From an uncultured Flavobacteriales bacterium (GTDB lineage: Bacteria > Bacteroidota > Bacteroidia > Flavobacteriales > Weeksellaceae): a DNA stretch of 64,000 nt. Both the position numbers and the translations under genes were made by a program. Shown piece by piece: positions 42,404-50,352 of this stretch; within the stretch, counting starts at the first letter, position 1, and each line of letters starts with the position of its first letter. The notes beneath the pieces are model-generated. The model was not told the origin of the DNA, did not search any database, and saw nothing but the letters and a program-made list of their open reading frames with translations. The stretch lies in the NCBI GenBank assembly GCA_937973555.1, contig CALJKL010000078.1, positions 1 through 64,000 of the forward strand, given 5' to 3'.

Positions 42404-42443
42404 CATTGACCGGCAACGGTTGGTTACGGTCAATGTTTTTTTT
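42404..42443 (+). terminator. Intra-operon terminator-like hairpin after atpE
   Basis: CATTGACCG (42404-42412) pairs perfectly with CGGTCAATG (42427-42435) around a 14-nt loop, followed by eight T. It would stop a fraction of transcripts after atpE, which fits the need for many more copies of subunit c than of the other subunits. Confidence 0.8.
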
Positions 42444-42490
42444 AAACTAATTTTAAAAAATAAATAAAACAATATAATTCCTAAATATTT

Positions 42491-42991
42491 ATGGAAAATC
42501 TAATTAGCCAATTTTCATCAGGTCTTTTTTTAATTCAGACTGTAATTTTTTTGGTATTGCTTTTCGTTTTGGCAAAATTTGCTTGGAAACCAATTCTTAA
42601 TGCAGTAAATGAAAGAGAAGTGTCTATTCAGGATGCTCTTAATCAGGCAAAACTTGCTAAACAAGAAATGGCAGACCTTAAGGCAGACAACGAGAGAATT
42701 ATCCGTGAAGCGAAAGTAGAGCGTGATGCTATCTTGAAAGAAGCTAGAGAATTGAAAGACAAAATTGTAGGTGAGGCCAAAGATGCTGCAAAAGCAGAAG
42801 GTGATAAAATTATTGAGCAAGCAAAACAATCTATTGCTGCTGAAAAATCTGCTGCTATGGCAGAAATTAAAACCCAAATTGGTACTCTTTCTGTAGAAAT
42901 TGCAGAAACCATCTTAAAGCAAAAATTAGATAATACGGAAGCGCACAATGCTTTGGTAGAAAACATCATTAATAAATCTAACTTAAACTAA
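42491..42991 (+). CDS. atpF: ATP synthase F0 subunit b
   Basis: This 166-residue protein forms the peripheral stalk. One N-terminal membrane helix (LFLIQTVIFLVLLFVLAKFAW) is followed by a long charged coiled coil (EVSIQDALNQAKLAKQEMAD and repeats of KEAREL-like heptads) to the end. It sits between atpE and atpH, with 1 nt before atpH. Typical length for a Bacteroidota b subunit. Confidence 0.95.
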   Translation: MENLISQFSSGLFLIQTVIFLVLLFVLAKFAWKPILNAVNEREVSIQDALNQAKLAKQEMADLKADNERIIREAKVERDAILKEARELKDKIVGEAKDAAKAEGDKIIEQAKQSIAAEKSAAMAEIKTQIGTLSVEIAETILKQKLDNTEAHNALVENIINKSNLN

Positions 42992-42992
42992 T

Positions 42993-43532
42993 ATGCTTAC
43001 ATCTAAAGTAGCAAAAAGATATGCACAAGGTTTACTAGACTTTACACAAGAGTCTGGTAACACTGCTTCTGTATTCGCTGAGATGAAAGATGTAGTAAAG
43101 ATTATCAATGATTCTAAAGAATTAAAGAACTTCTTTGCTTCTCCTATTATAGATGCCAAAAAGAAAGCCAACGCTGCTGCTGAGATTTTTACAAAATTTT
43201 CTCCGGTAAGCAAAAACTTAATCGCTTTGGTGATCAAACAAGGAAGAGAAAGTCATCTCCAGGATATTGCACAAGAATTCATCAATAAAGTAGAAGATTT
43301 ACAAGGGGTACAGAGAGTAACTCTTACAGTGGCTTCAGAATTGTCTCAAAGCAATGTAGATGCTATCGTTAAGTCTTCTTCATTGGTAGATCAATCTAAG
43401 AATTTTGATTTAAAAACCATCGTTAATTCAGAGATTATTGGTGGCTATATCTTAAGAGTGGGAGACCAACAAGTAGATACTTCTGTGAGAACACAGTTGG
43501 GTCAGGTGAAAAAAGAATTTCAATTAAACTAA
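42993..43532 (+). CDS. atpH: ATP synthase F1 subunit delta
   Basis: This 179-residue subunit joins the b stalk to the top of F1. The start VAKRYAQGLLDFTQE and the C-terminal LKTIVNSEIIGGYILRVGDQ and DTSVRTQLGQVKKEF are diagnostic of OSCP/delta. It is 1 nt after atpF and 17 nt before atpA. Confidence 0.96.
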   Translation: MLTSKVAKRYAQGLLDFTQESGNTASVFAEMKDVVKIINDSKELKNFFASPIIDAKKKANAAAEIFTKFSPVSKNLIALVIKQGRESHLQDIAQEFINKVEDLQGVQRVTLTVASELSQSNVDAIVKSSSLVDQSKNFDLKTIVNSEIIGGYILRVGDQQVDTSVRTQLGQVKKEFQLN

Positions 43533-43549
43533 GTTAAAACAACCATAAA

Positions 43550-45127
43550 ATGGCAGAAATAAATCCGGCTGAAGTTTCAGCAATTTTAAAACAACAATTA
43601 GCCAATTTCGAGACACAAACTAATGTGGAAGAAGTTGGTACAGTATTACAAATTGGAGACGGTATTGCACTTGTTTACGGTTTAGAAAATGTACAATACG
43701 GAGAATTGGTAAAATTCGAATCAGGAATTGAAGGTATTGTATTGAATCTTGCAGAAGACAACGTAGGGGTTGCACTTTTGGGAGAGTCTAAACAAGTAAA
43801 AGAAGGAGATACAGTAAGAAGAACTCAAAGAATCTCTTCTATCAGAGTGGGAGAAGGAATGCTAGGAAGAGTAGTAGATACTCTTGGTAATCCTATCGAT
43901 GGTAAAGGACCAATTGCTGGTGATCTTTACGAAATGCCACTTGAAAGAAAAGCACCTGGGGTAATTTTCCGTCAACCGGTAAACGAACCTCTTCAAACAG
44001 GTATCGTAGCCATTGACTCTATGATCCCAATCGGTAGAGGACAAAGAGAGTTAATCATTGGAGATAGACAAACAGGTAAAACTACAGTTGCTATTGACAC
44101 TATTTTGAACCAAAAAGAGTTTTATGATGCGGGTGAACCAGTATTTTGTATCTACGTTGCTGTAGGACAAAAAGGATCTACCGTTGCACAAATCGTAAAA
44201 ACATTAGAAGATAAAGGAGCAATGGCTTATACTGTAGTAGTAGCAGCTAACGCATCAGACCCTTCTCCAATGCAGGTATATGCGCCAATGGCGGGTGCTG
44301 CCATCGGAGAATATTTCAGAGATACAGGTAGACCTGCTTTAATCATCTATGATGATTTATCAAAACAAGCAGTTGCTTACCGTGAGCTTTCTCTTTTATT
44401 AAGAAGACCACCGGGCCGTGAGGCTTATCCTGGAGACGTTTTCTATCTTCACTCAAGATTGTTAGAAAGAGCAGCTAAAGTGATTAAGGATGATACTATT
44501 GCAGCTCAAATGAATGACTTACCAGAAGCTTTGAAAGGAAAAGTGAAAGGTGGAGGTTCATTAACGGCACTTCCAATCATTGAAACTCAAGCAGGTGACG
44601 TATCTGCTTATATCCCTACCAACGTAATCTCTATTACAGACGGACAGATCTTCCTAGAGTCAGATTTATTCAACTCAGGGGTAAGACCAGCGATTAACGT
44701 AGGGATCTCTGTATCTAGAGTAGGTGGTAACGCGCAGATTAAATCAATGAAAAAAGTATCTGGTACTTTGAAATTAGACCAGGCTCAATACAAAGAATTA
44801 GAAGCATTTGCTAAATTTGGTTCAGACCTAGATGCTGCTACTTTAGCGGTAATCGCAAAAGGGGAAAGAAACGTGGAAATTCTTAAGCAACCAGTTAACT
44901 CGCCACTTCCGGTTGAGTCTCAGGTAGCAATGATTTATGCTGGTACAGAAAACTTATTGAGAAATGTACCGATTAGAAAGGTAAAAGAATTCCAAGTAGA
45001 ATATGTAGATTTCTTGAAAAACAAACACCCAGAAGTAATGTCTGCGCTGAAAGCAGGTAAAATTGATGATCAATTGACTGGTGTTTTAAAACAAGTAGCT
45101 ACAGATTTAGCTGCAAAATATAACTAA
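43550..45127 (+). CDS. atpA: ATP synthase F1 subunit alpha
   Basis: This 525-residue alpha subunit has the Walker A sequence GDRQTGKT near residue 172, ALIIYDDLSKQAVAYRELS with the Walker B region, LLRRPPGREAYPGDVFYLHS, and SGVRPAINVGISVSRVGG with the arginine-finger context. It forms the non-catalytic partner of beta. The catalytic beta subunit (atpD) and epsilon (atpC) are not nearby, which is the usual split arrangement in Flavobacteriia. atpG is 86 nt downstream, across a palindromic repeat. Confidence 0.97.
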   Translation: MAEINPAEVSAILKQQLANFETQTNVEEVGTVLQIGDGIALVYGLENVQYGELVKFESGIEGIVLNLAEDNVGVALLGESKQVKEGDTVRRTQRISSIRVGEGMLGRVVDTLGNPIDGKGPIAGDLYEMPLERKAPGVIFRQPVNEPLQTGIVAIDSMIPIGRGQRELIIGDRQTGKTTVAIDTILNQKEFYDAGEPVFCIYVAVGQKGSTVAQIVKTLEDKGAMAYTVVVAANASDPSPMQVYAPMAGAAIGEYFRDTGRPALIIYDDLSKQAVAYRELSLLLRRPPGREAYPGDVFYLHSRLLERAAKVIKDDTIAAQMNDLPEALKGKVKGGGSLTALPIIETQAGDVSAYIPTNVISITDGQIFLESDLFNSGVRPAINVGISVSRVGGNAQIKSMKKVSGTLKLDQAQYKELEAFAKFGSDLDAATLAVIAKGERNVEILKQPVNSPLPVESQVAMIYAGTENLLRNVPIRKVKEFQVEYVDFLKNKHPEVMSALKAGKIDDQLTGVLKQVATDLAAKYN

Positions 45128-45132
45128 AAATT

Positions 45133-45212
45133 AGTTGAGGGTTGTTGGCTGGTAGTTGACAGAATTTTCTAAAACTAGCAACCAACAACTGACAACCAAC
45201 AACTAACTTAAA
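45133..45212. repeat. Imperfect palindrome of TTGG/CCAA units between atpA and atpG
   Basis: The left arm starts TTGAGGGTTGTTGGCTGG; the right arm is a tandem of ACCAACAACTGACAACCAAC-type units. The two arms pair imperfectly over about 28 bp around AGAATTTTCT. The right arm consists of repeats of AACCAACAACT. I see no T-tract, so it is not an ordinary terminator. It may stabilise the mRNA 3' end of atpA. Confidence 0.65.
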
Positions 45213-45213
45213 T

Positions 45214-46071
45214 ATGGCAAACTTAAAAGAAATTAGAGGCAGAATTACGTCTATTTCATCTACAATGCAGATTACCAGTGCGATGAAAATGGTTTCGGCT
45301 GCGAAACTAAAGAAAGCACAAGACGCTATTGTAATGCTAAGACCTTATTCTGAAAAACTTCAGGAGATCATTCAGAATGTAAGTTCTAATGCAGATTCTG
45401 ATAGTGTTTCTGCTTTTGCACAAAAAAGAGAAGTAAAGAAGGTTTTGTATATTGCTGTAACTTCTAACAGAGGTTTGGCAGGAGCTTTCAACTCTTCTAT
45501 CATTAAGGAATTAAATAATAGAATTTCTAATACCACTGCAGAAGTAGAAGTGCTTACTATCGGTAAAAAAGTTTTTGATGCCGTAAAAAGAACCAGAACT
45601 GTATATGATAATCAAAGTGCCATTTTTGATCATCTTAGTTTTGGTGCTGTTGCAAAAGTGACTTCTACCGTAATGAAGGATTTCAGTGAAGGAAAATTTG
45701 ATGAGGTTCATCTTATTTATAATAAATTCTTAAATGCTGCTACACAAGAAGTAATCACAGAACAGTTGTTGCCTATAGCAATGCCGGAAAACCAAGGTAA
45801 CGCGAATAGTGATTATATCTTCGAACCTAACAGAAATGAGATTTTGGAGAGCTTAATTCCTAAGTCTATCAAAACTCAGGTGTATAAAGCTGTTTTAGAT
45901 TCTGTAGCCTCAGAACATGGTGCCAGAATGACAGCGATGCACAAGGCAACAGACAATGCACAAGCACTTAAAAATGATTTGGTGATTTTCTACAATAAAG
46001 CTCGTCAGGCTGCAATTACCAATGAAATCCTTGAAATTGTATCTGGAGCAGAAGCATTAAAGAACGGATAG
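45214..46071 (+). CDS. atpG: ATP synthase F1 subunit gamma
   Basis: This 285-residue central-shaft subunit has the N-terminal coiled-coil helix KEIRGRITSISSTMQITSAM and MVSAAKLKKAQDAI, followed by YIAVTSNRGLAGAFNSSI and the C-terminal helix HGARMTAMHKATDNAQAL and YNKARQAAITNEILEIVSGA. It is complete and ends the gene cluster at a terminator. Confidence 0.96.
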   Translation: MANLKEIRGRITSISSTMQITSAMKMVSAAKLKKAQDAIVMLRPYSEKLQEIIQNVSSNADSDSVSAFAQKREVKKVLYIAVTSNRGLAGAFNSSIIKELNNRISNTTAEVEVLTIGKKVFDAVKRTRTVYDNQSAIFDHLSFGAVAKVTSTVMKDFSEGKFDEVHLIYNKFLNAATQEVITEQLLPIAMPENQGNANSDYIFEPNRNEILESLIPKSIKTQVYKAVLDSVASEHGARMTAMHKATDNAQALKNDLVIFYNKARQAAITNEILEIVSGAEALKNG

Positions 46072-46093
46072 TAATATTATTTATATTTTATAT

Positions 46094-46125
46094 AAAAGCA
46101 TCAAGTTAAATTGATGCTTTTTTTG
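46094..46125 (+). terminator. Intrinsic terminator after atpG
   Basis: AGCATCAA / TTGATGCT around GTTAAA, followed by seven T and preceded by AAA. It ends the ATP synthase transcript. Confidence 0.9.
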
Positions 46126-46159
46126 TTTATATTAAAAAAATAAAATTTTAAGGATAAAT

Positions 46160-46172
46160 TATTAAATTTGTA
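46160..46172 (+). promoter_or_regulatory. Putative promoter of the histidine kinase gene
   Basis: TAAATTTG at 46163-46170 fits TAnnTTTG, 17 nt before the ATG. The -33 region is T-rich. Confidence 0.45.
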
Positions 46173-46186
46173 TACTTTTTATAAGT

Positions 46187-47614
46187 ATGCAATTTCCTAA
46201 AAACACATTTTTGAGATATAAAATTTTTATTGCCATTGTTCTATTAAACTTCGTGTTTATGACCTTTATGGCTGCGTTTAATTTTTACAGGGAATCTGTA
46301 AAGATCAGCATGTCTAAAAAACAGGAATTAGCCGTTACCGAAGATAAAATTCAAGAAACATTCAGCTACCTAATAAGGCAAAAAGTCTCTGATACTATAG
46401 ATCTAAAAAAACTTCTGAGTGAGAGGATATTTGAAATTGCCAATATTAATAATGTCTATATTACCATTTATGATCTAGACAAAAAAATTATTGTGAGCAG
46501 TAAGAATAATAAGAAGTTCTTAAAAAATACAATTTTAAATGATTTAGCATTAAATAAGAAAAATATCTTTGAAGATAGCATTGATGACGGAAAAAAGAAT
46601 GTTATCTATAATTCTTATACTTATTTGCTGAATAAAGAAAGACCTATAGCGGTTATTAATACAGAGACAGTTGCTAACAAAACCTCTTTTTTTTACCATA
46701 TTATTCTTCTTTTGAAGCAATATTTTTTTGTGATAGTCTTTCTTTTAATAATAAGCGGATATGCAGCGTGGTTTATTTCTAAAAATCTTACCAAAAAAAT
46801 TAAAAATATTGCTGAAACCTTAAGCAAGACCAATGTAGAATATCTTGAAAATCCAATAGAGTATACAGATAATGATGAGATAAAACCCTTGGTGGAATCT
46901 TATAACAACATGCTGATAAAACTAAAGGAACAAACACTTATACTGACAAAAACAGAGCGAGAAGATGCCTGGAGAGATATGGCAAGGCAGATAGCCCATG
47001 AAATAAACAATCCGTTAACTCCTCTTAAACTGTCTGTTCAGAACTTTCAGCGAAAATATAATCCTAATGATGCCAATAATGAAGAGAAGATTAGAAACCT
47101 TACCAAAGTGGTGGTCAATCAAATAGATATTATTTCATCTATTACCAAGGCTTTTTCGGATTTTGCAAAAATGCCTATCAATAATGATAAAAAAACAGAT
47201 ATTGTAAAGACTGTAAAATATGCTGTAGAAATTTTTCCGGATCATATTGTAGAGTTTTCTTCTAATGTAAAGGAACTTTTTCATAAAATAGATAATATAT
47301 ATCTTACAAGGGTAATCACCAATATTGTAAAAAACGGCATTCAGTCTATTCCCCACAATCACAAAAAAGTACTAGTGCATCTTAAAGATTCTAACCATAC
47401 ATTTTTAATCAGCATACAAGACAATGGCTCTGGAATTACAGAAGATAATAAAGATAAGGTCTTTGAAAAAAAATTCACTACCAAATCTTCAGGGATGGGT
47501 TTAGGGCTTTATATGGTAAAGAAAATAGTGGAAGATTATGGAGGAAGAATTTGGTTTGAAACCAAAACTGAAGTAGGAACCACGTTCTTTATAGAATTTA
47601 GTAAAAACTGCTAA
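46187..47614 (+). CDS. NtrY-like sensor histidine kinase (orphan)
   Basis: This 475-residue membrane kinase has a first transmembrane segment at 12-30 (FIAIVLLNFVFMTFMAAFNF), an extracytoplasmic sensing part (about 31-165), and a second segment near 180-200 (YFFVIVFLLIISGYAAWFI). A HAMP-like linker follows, then the H-box WRDMARQIAHEINNPLTPL with phospho-acceptor His271. The N-box is NIVKNGIQSIP, G1 is QDNGSGI and G2 is GMGLGLYMV. The H-box type matches the NtrY/HPK4 group. No response regulator is adjacent. The next gene, 26 nt downstream, encodes a membrane-anchored coiled-coil protein and is likely co-transcribed. Confidence 0.93.
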   Translation: MQFPKNTFLRYKIFIAIVLLNFVFMTFMAAFNFYRESVKISMSKKQELAVTEDKIQETFSYLIRQKVSDTIDLKKLLSERIFEIANINNVYITIYDLDKKIIVSSKNNKKFLKNTILNDLALNKKNIFEDSIDDGKKNVIYNSYTYLLNKERPIAVINTETVANKTSFFYHIILLLKQYFFVIVFLLIISGYAAWFISKNLTKKIKNIAETLSKTNVEYLENPIEYTDNDEIKPLVESYNNMLIKLKEQTLILTKTEREDAWRDMARQIAHEINNPLTPLKLSVQNFQRKYNPNDANNEEKIRNLTKVVVNQIDIISSITKAFSDFAKMPINNDKKTDIVKTVKYAVEIFPDHIVEFSSNVKELFHKIDNIYLTRVITNIVKNGIQSIPHNHKKVLVHLKDSNHTFLISIQDNGSGITEDNKDKVFEKKFTTKSSGMGLGLYMVKKIVEDYGGRIWFETKTEVGTTFFIEFSKNC

Positions 47615-47640
47615 ACAATTAACAATTATAAAAACACAAG

Positions 47641-48534
47641 ATGAAAACAAATTTAATCGTAGTATTATCTGCACTGGTCTTAGTGCTTTCTGGTTTTATG
47701 CTTTATGATAGTTTAAATAATGAAATGTCTCAGGCTGAAATTCAATCCCAATTTAGTGACCTTAAATCCGATTATGAGTATATCCAAAAAGACTTAGAAG
47801 TTGCGATAAACGATGTCAATTTTAATAATATTGAGATTATTAAACAAAAAAAAAGAATTGAAAAGCTCATCAACAAAAATAATATTACCCAAGAGGAACT
47901 TATGGAAGCCAAAAGTATTATGAGAGATATTTCTCGTAATTTCATTAAAAATTATAAAGGCAAGGTGGTAGTTCTTAAAGTTGAAAATGAAAAGCTTACT
48001 GAAGAAAAAAATAAAATCACTACAGAAGTTACTAAACTGAAAGGAGAAGTAGAAGATCTAGGCTCAAAACTTAGTAAAGAAAAAGTGATCTCTAGTAAGA
48101 AAGATGAATTAATTTCTTATGCTTCTAAACTTACGCTTTCCAACTTTATCCTTAAAGGATTCAAAGTGAGGGATAGTGGGAAAGAGATAGAAACTGATAA
48201 AGCCACCAGAATAGACAGGATAAAAGTATATTTTGATGTAAATGAAAACATGATTGCAGATTCTGGAGAGAAAACCATCTATATGGTCATTAAAAAACCT
48301 AGTGGCGAAAACGTAACCTTCAGCAATAAACCTACCAATATTTTTGTATACAATAAAAAGAAAATTTTGGCTTCTGATAAACTGACTTTTTCTTATGACA
48401 AAGACAAGATGCAGACCATAGAATTTGTATGGGATAGCGAAGATTTTAATAGAGGAGATTATGTAATGGAAATATATGAACAAACCAAAAAAGATGTTGT
48501 TCAGATAGGTAAAGTTACCAAAACCTTGAAATAA
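47641..48534 (+). CDS. Membrane-anchored coiled-coil protein with beta-rich C-terminal domain
   Basis: This 297-residue protein is not a family I can name. Residues 1-22 are a signal anchor (NLIVVLSALVLVLSGFML). Residues 30-155 are strongly predicted coiled coil (KRIEKLINKNNITQEEL and KLKGEVEDLGSKLSKEK). The last 130 residues appear to be a beta sandwich (SNFILKGFKVRDSG, RIDRIKVYFDVNEN, MQTIEFVWDSEDF), of a type seen in extracytoplasmic proteins of Bacteroidota. The coiled coil plus the sandwich would sit outside the membrane, where the kinase sensor is. It follows the histidine kinase by 26 nt and ends at its own terminator, so it is a possible sensor partner; this is inference. Confidence 0.75.
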   Translation: MKTNLIVVLSALVLVLSGFMLYDSLNNEMSQAEIQSQFSDLKSDYEYIQKDLEVAINDVNFNNIEIIKQKKRIEKLINKNNITQEELMEAKSIMRDISRNFIKNYKGKVVVLKVENEKLTEEKNKITTEVTKLKGEVEDLGSKLSKEKVISSKKDELISYASKLTLSNFILKGFKVRDSGKEIETDKATRIDRIKVYFDVNENMIADSGEKTIYMVIKKPSGENVTFSNKPTNIFVYNKKKILASDKLTFSYDKDKMQTIEFVWDSEDFNRGDYVMEIYEQTKKDVVQIGKVTKTLK

Positions 48535-48560
48535 GATTCTATAAATAATTTTATTAAGAA

Positions 48561-48589
48561 AAAAAGGATGCGCAAAACGTATCCTTTTT
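48561..48589 (+). terminator. Intrinsic terminator after the coiled-coil gene
   Basis: AAAAAGGATGCG / CGTATCCTTTTT around CAAAA, with one G-T pair. It ends the kinase/coiled-coil transcript. Confidence 0.85.
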
Positions 48590-48602
48590 GTTTGAAAACT
48601 AC

Positions 48603-48628
48603 TTTGTGAAAAAATATATCTATATTTG
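48603..48628 (+). promoter_or_regulatory. Putative promoter of the CNNM-type gene
   Basis: TTTG at 48603-48606 and TATATTTG at 48621-48628, 14 nt apart (shorter than usual), lie 24 nt before the ATG. Confidence 0.45.
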
Positions 48629-48652
48629 CATATATAGTTTTAAAATTTTTAA

Positions 48653-50008
48653 ATGGACCCCGATAGTTTTGTCAAACTTATTATTGCATTATTACTCGTA
48701 TTATTGAACGGTTTTTTCGTAGCCGCAGAATTTTCTATCGTTAAAGTGCGTTATTCGCAGATTCAGTTAAAAGCCGCTGAAGGAAATAAAATGGCCAAGC
48801 AGGCAGAACACATCATCAAAAATTTAGACGCTTATCTTTCTGCTACCCAATTGGGTATTACCCTCGCCTCATTAGCCTTAGGGTGGGTAGGTGAAAGCAC
48901 TTTAGAGCATGTTTTTAGTGCGATATTCAATAATTTAAGTCTAAGTATAGCTCCTAATACCCTTACTACAATCTCAGTTATTACCAGTTTCCTTATTATT
49001 ACCATTATGCATATTGTTTTTGGTGAATTGGTGCCAAAATCTATTGCCATCAGGAAATCTGAACCAGCAACTTTGTTCATTGCTGCGCCATTGAGGCTGT
49101 TTTATAATATTTTTCGTCCATTTATATGGTTAATGAATGTTATTTCTAACGCTTTCTTAAGATTGATAGGCATACATCCCGTTTCGGAGCACGAAATACA
49201 TTCTACAGAAGAATTGCAGCTTTTGGTAAAACAGTCTGCAGACAGTGGAGAGATAGAAGAAGAAAACTACGAAATCATTAAGAATGCTTTCGATTTTACA
49301 GACCATAATGCCAAGCAGGTAATGGTACCGCGCCAAAATATCTTTTCTATTGATATAGAAGAGAGTAAAGAAGAAATTTTGGAGAAAATTATGGAAAGCG
49401 GTTACTCTAGAATTCCGGTGTATGAAGATTCTATCGATAATATTATTGGAATTTTTTATGCCAAAGAAATCATCAGAGAATACATCAAGCATAAAGATAA
49501 TCTGGAAGCATTTGATCTTAGAAACTACTTGCGTGAAGCCTTCTTTGTAGTAGGCAGTAAAAAGGTTTCAGATTTATTGAAGGTTTTTCAGCAGAAGAAA
49601 CAGCATTTGGCTATTGTCATTGATGAATTTGGAGGAACAGAAGGTATCCTTACCCTGGAAGATATTCTGGAAGAATTGGTAGGCGAAATTCAGGATGAGG
49701 AAGATGAGGAAGAAAAAATTGTAGATCAGATAAACGAAAATACTTTTTGGGTATTGGCGACTCAACCATTGGAAGAAATCAATGAACATTTGCCGAAACC
49801 ACTTTCTGAAGATGGAGAATATAATACTTTAGCAGGCTTTATTCTGCATCAGTTAGAAGAAATACCGGAAGAAAATCAAGAATTTGAAATAGATGATTAT
49901 CAGTTCAAAATTTTGAAAATGAATAACAAGAGTGTAGAGTTAGTAGAACTGATCTATAGCCCTAAAGATATCATAGACGAATTCACTGAAGAAATAAGCG
50001 AAATCTAA
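48653..50008 (+). CDS. CNNM/CorC-type transporter (hemolysin-family annotation)
   Basis: This 451-residue protein has a DUF21 membrane domain at residues 1-190 (LLVLLNGFFVAAEFSIVKVR, ATQLGITLASLALGWVGEST, MHIVFGELVPKSIAI). Two CBS domains follow (MVPRQNIFSIDIEES, GYSRIPVYEDSIDNIIG; LAIVIDEFGGTEGILT), and a C-terminal CorC_HlyC domain (GEYNTLAGFILHQLEEIPEE). The family is linked to magnesium or cobalt export. The hemolysin name is historical and is not adopted. clpS follows after 8 nt. Confidence 0.93.
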   Translation: MDPDSFVKLIIALLLVLLNGFFVAAEFSIVKVRYSQIQLKAAEGNKMAKQAEHIIKNLDAYLSATQLGITLASLALGWVGESTLEHVFSAIFNNLSLSIAPNTLTTISVITSFLIITIMHIVFGELVPKSIAIRKSEPATLFIAAPLRLFYNIFRPFIWLMNVISNAFLRLIGIHPVSEHEIHSTEELQLLVKQSADSGEIEEENYEIIKNAFDFTDHNAKQVMVPRQNIFSIDIEESKEEILEKIMESGYSRIPVYEDSIDNIIGIFYAKEIIREYIKHKDNLEAFDLRNYLREAFFVVGSKKVSDLLKVFQQKKQHLAIVIDEFGGTEGILTLEDILEELVGEIQDEEDEEEKIVDQINENTFWVLATQPLEEINEHLPKPLSEDGEYNTLAGFILHQLEEIPEENQEFEIDDYQFKILKMNNKSVELVELIYSPKDIIDEFTEEISEI

Positions 50009-50016
50009 AAAGAGTT

Positions 50017-50304
50017 ATGTTTTTTTACGATAAGCCACAACGCGAATACCAAGAAGAGATTACATTGTTGGAAAATGAAGACGAGGTCTATAAACTAGTG
50101 CTTCACAATGATGATGTCAATACCTTTGATTATGTGATCGATTGCCTTATCGAAATCTGCAAACATACGCTAGAACAGGCAGAGCAATGTACCATCTTGG
50201 TTCATTATAAAGGAAAATGTACCGTTAAAACAGGAGGAATGGACCTTTTGAAGCCCATGCACGATCAATTGATTTCAAGAGGGTTAACATCCGAAATAGT
50301 ATAA
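50017..50304 (+). CDS. clpS: ClpS adaptor
   Basis: This 95-residue ClpS domain delivers N-degron substrates to ClpA-type unfoldases. YKLVLHNDDVNTFDYVIDCL is the diagnostic segment with the N-end-binding pocket. GKCTVKTGGMDLLKPMHDQL and the end ISRGLTSEIV complete the fold. It is 8 nt after the CNNM-type gene and ends at a strong terminator. Confidence 0.95.
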   Translation: MFFYDKPQREYQEEITLLENEDEVYKLVLHNDDVNTFDYVIDCLIEICKHTLEQAEQCTILVHYKGKCTVKTGGMDLLKPMHDQLISRGLTSEIV

Positions 50305-50336
50305 AAAAAAATCACGCTAAAAAGCGTGATTTTTTA
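50303..50336. terminator. Intrinsic terminator, usable by both strands
   Basis: AAAAAATCACGCT / AGCGTGATTTTTT around AAAA. It ends clpS and the convergent peptidase gene that stops at 50353. Confidence 0.9.
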
Positions 50337-50352
50337 TTTTATATATTCCCGA

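Noticed and set aside
48653..50008. Hemolysin
   Set aside because: The name is a historical label for the DUF21-CBS-CorC family; nothing indicates a toxin.
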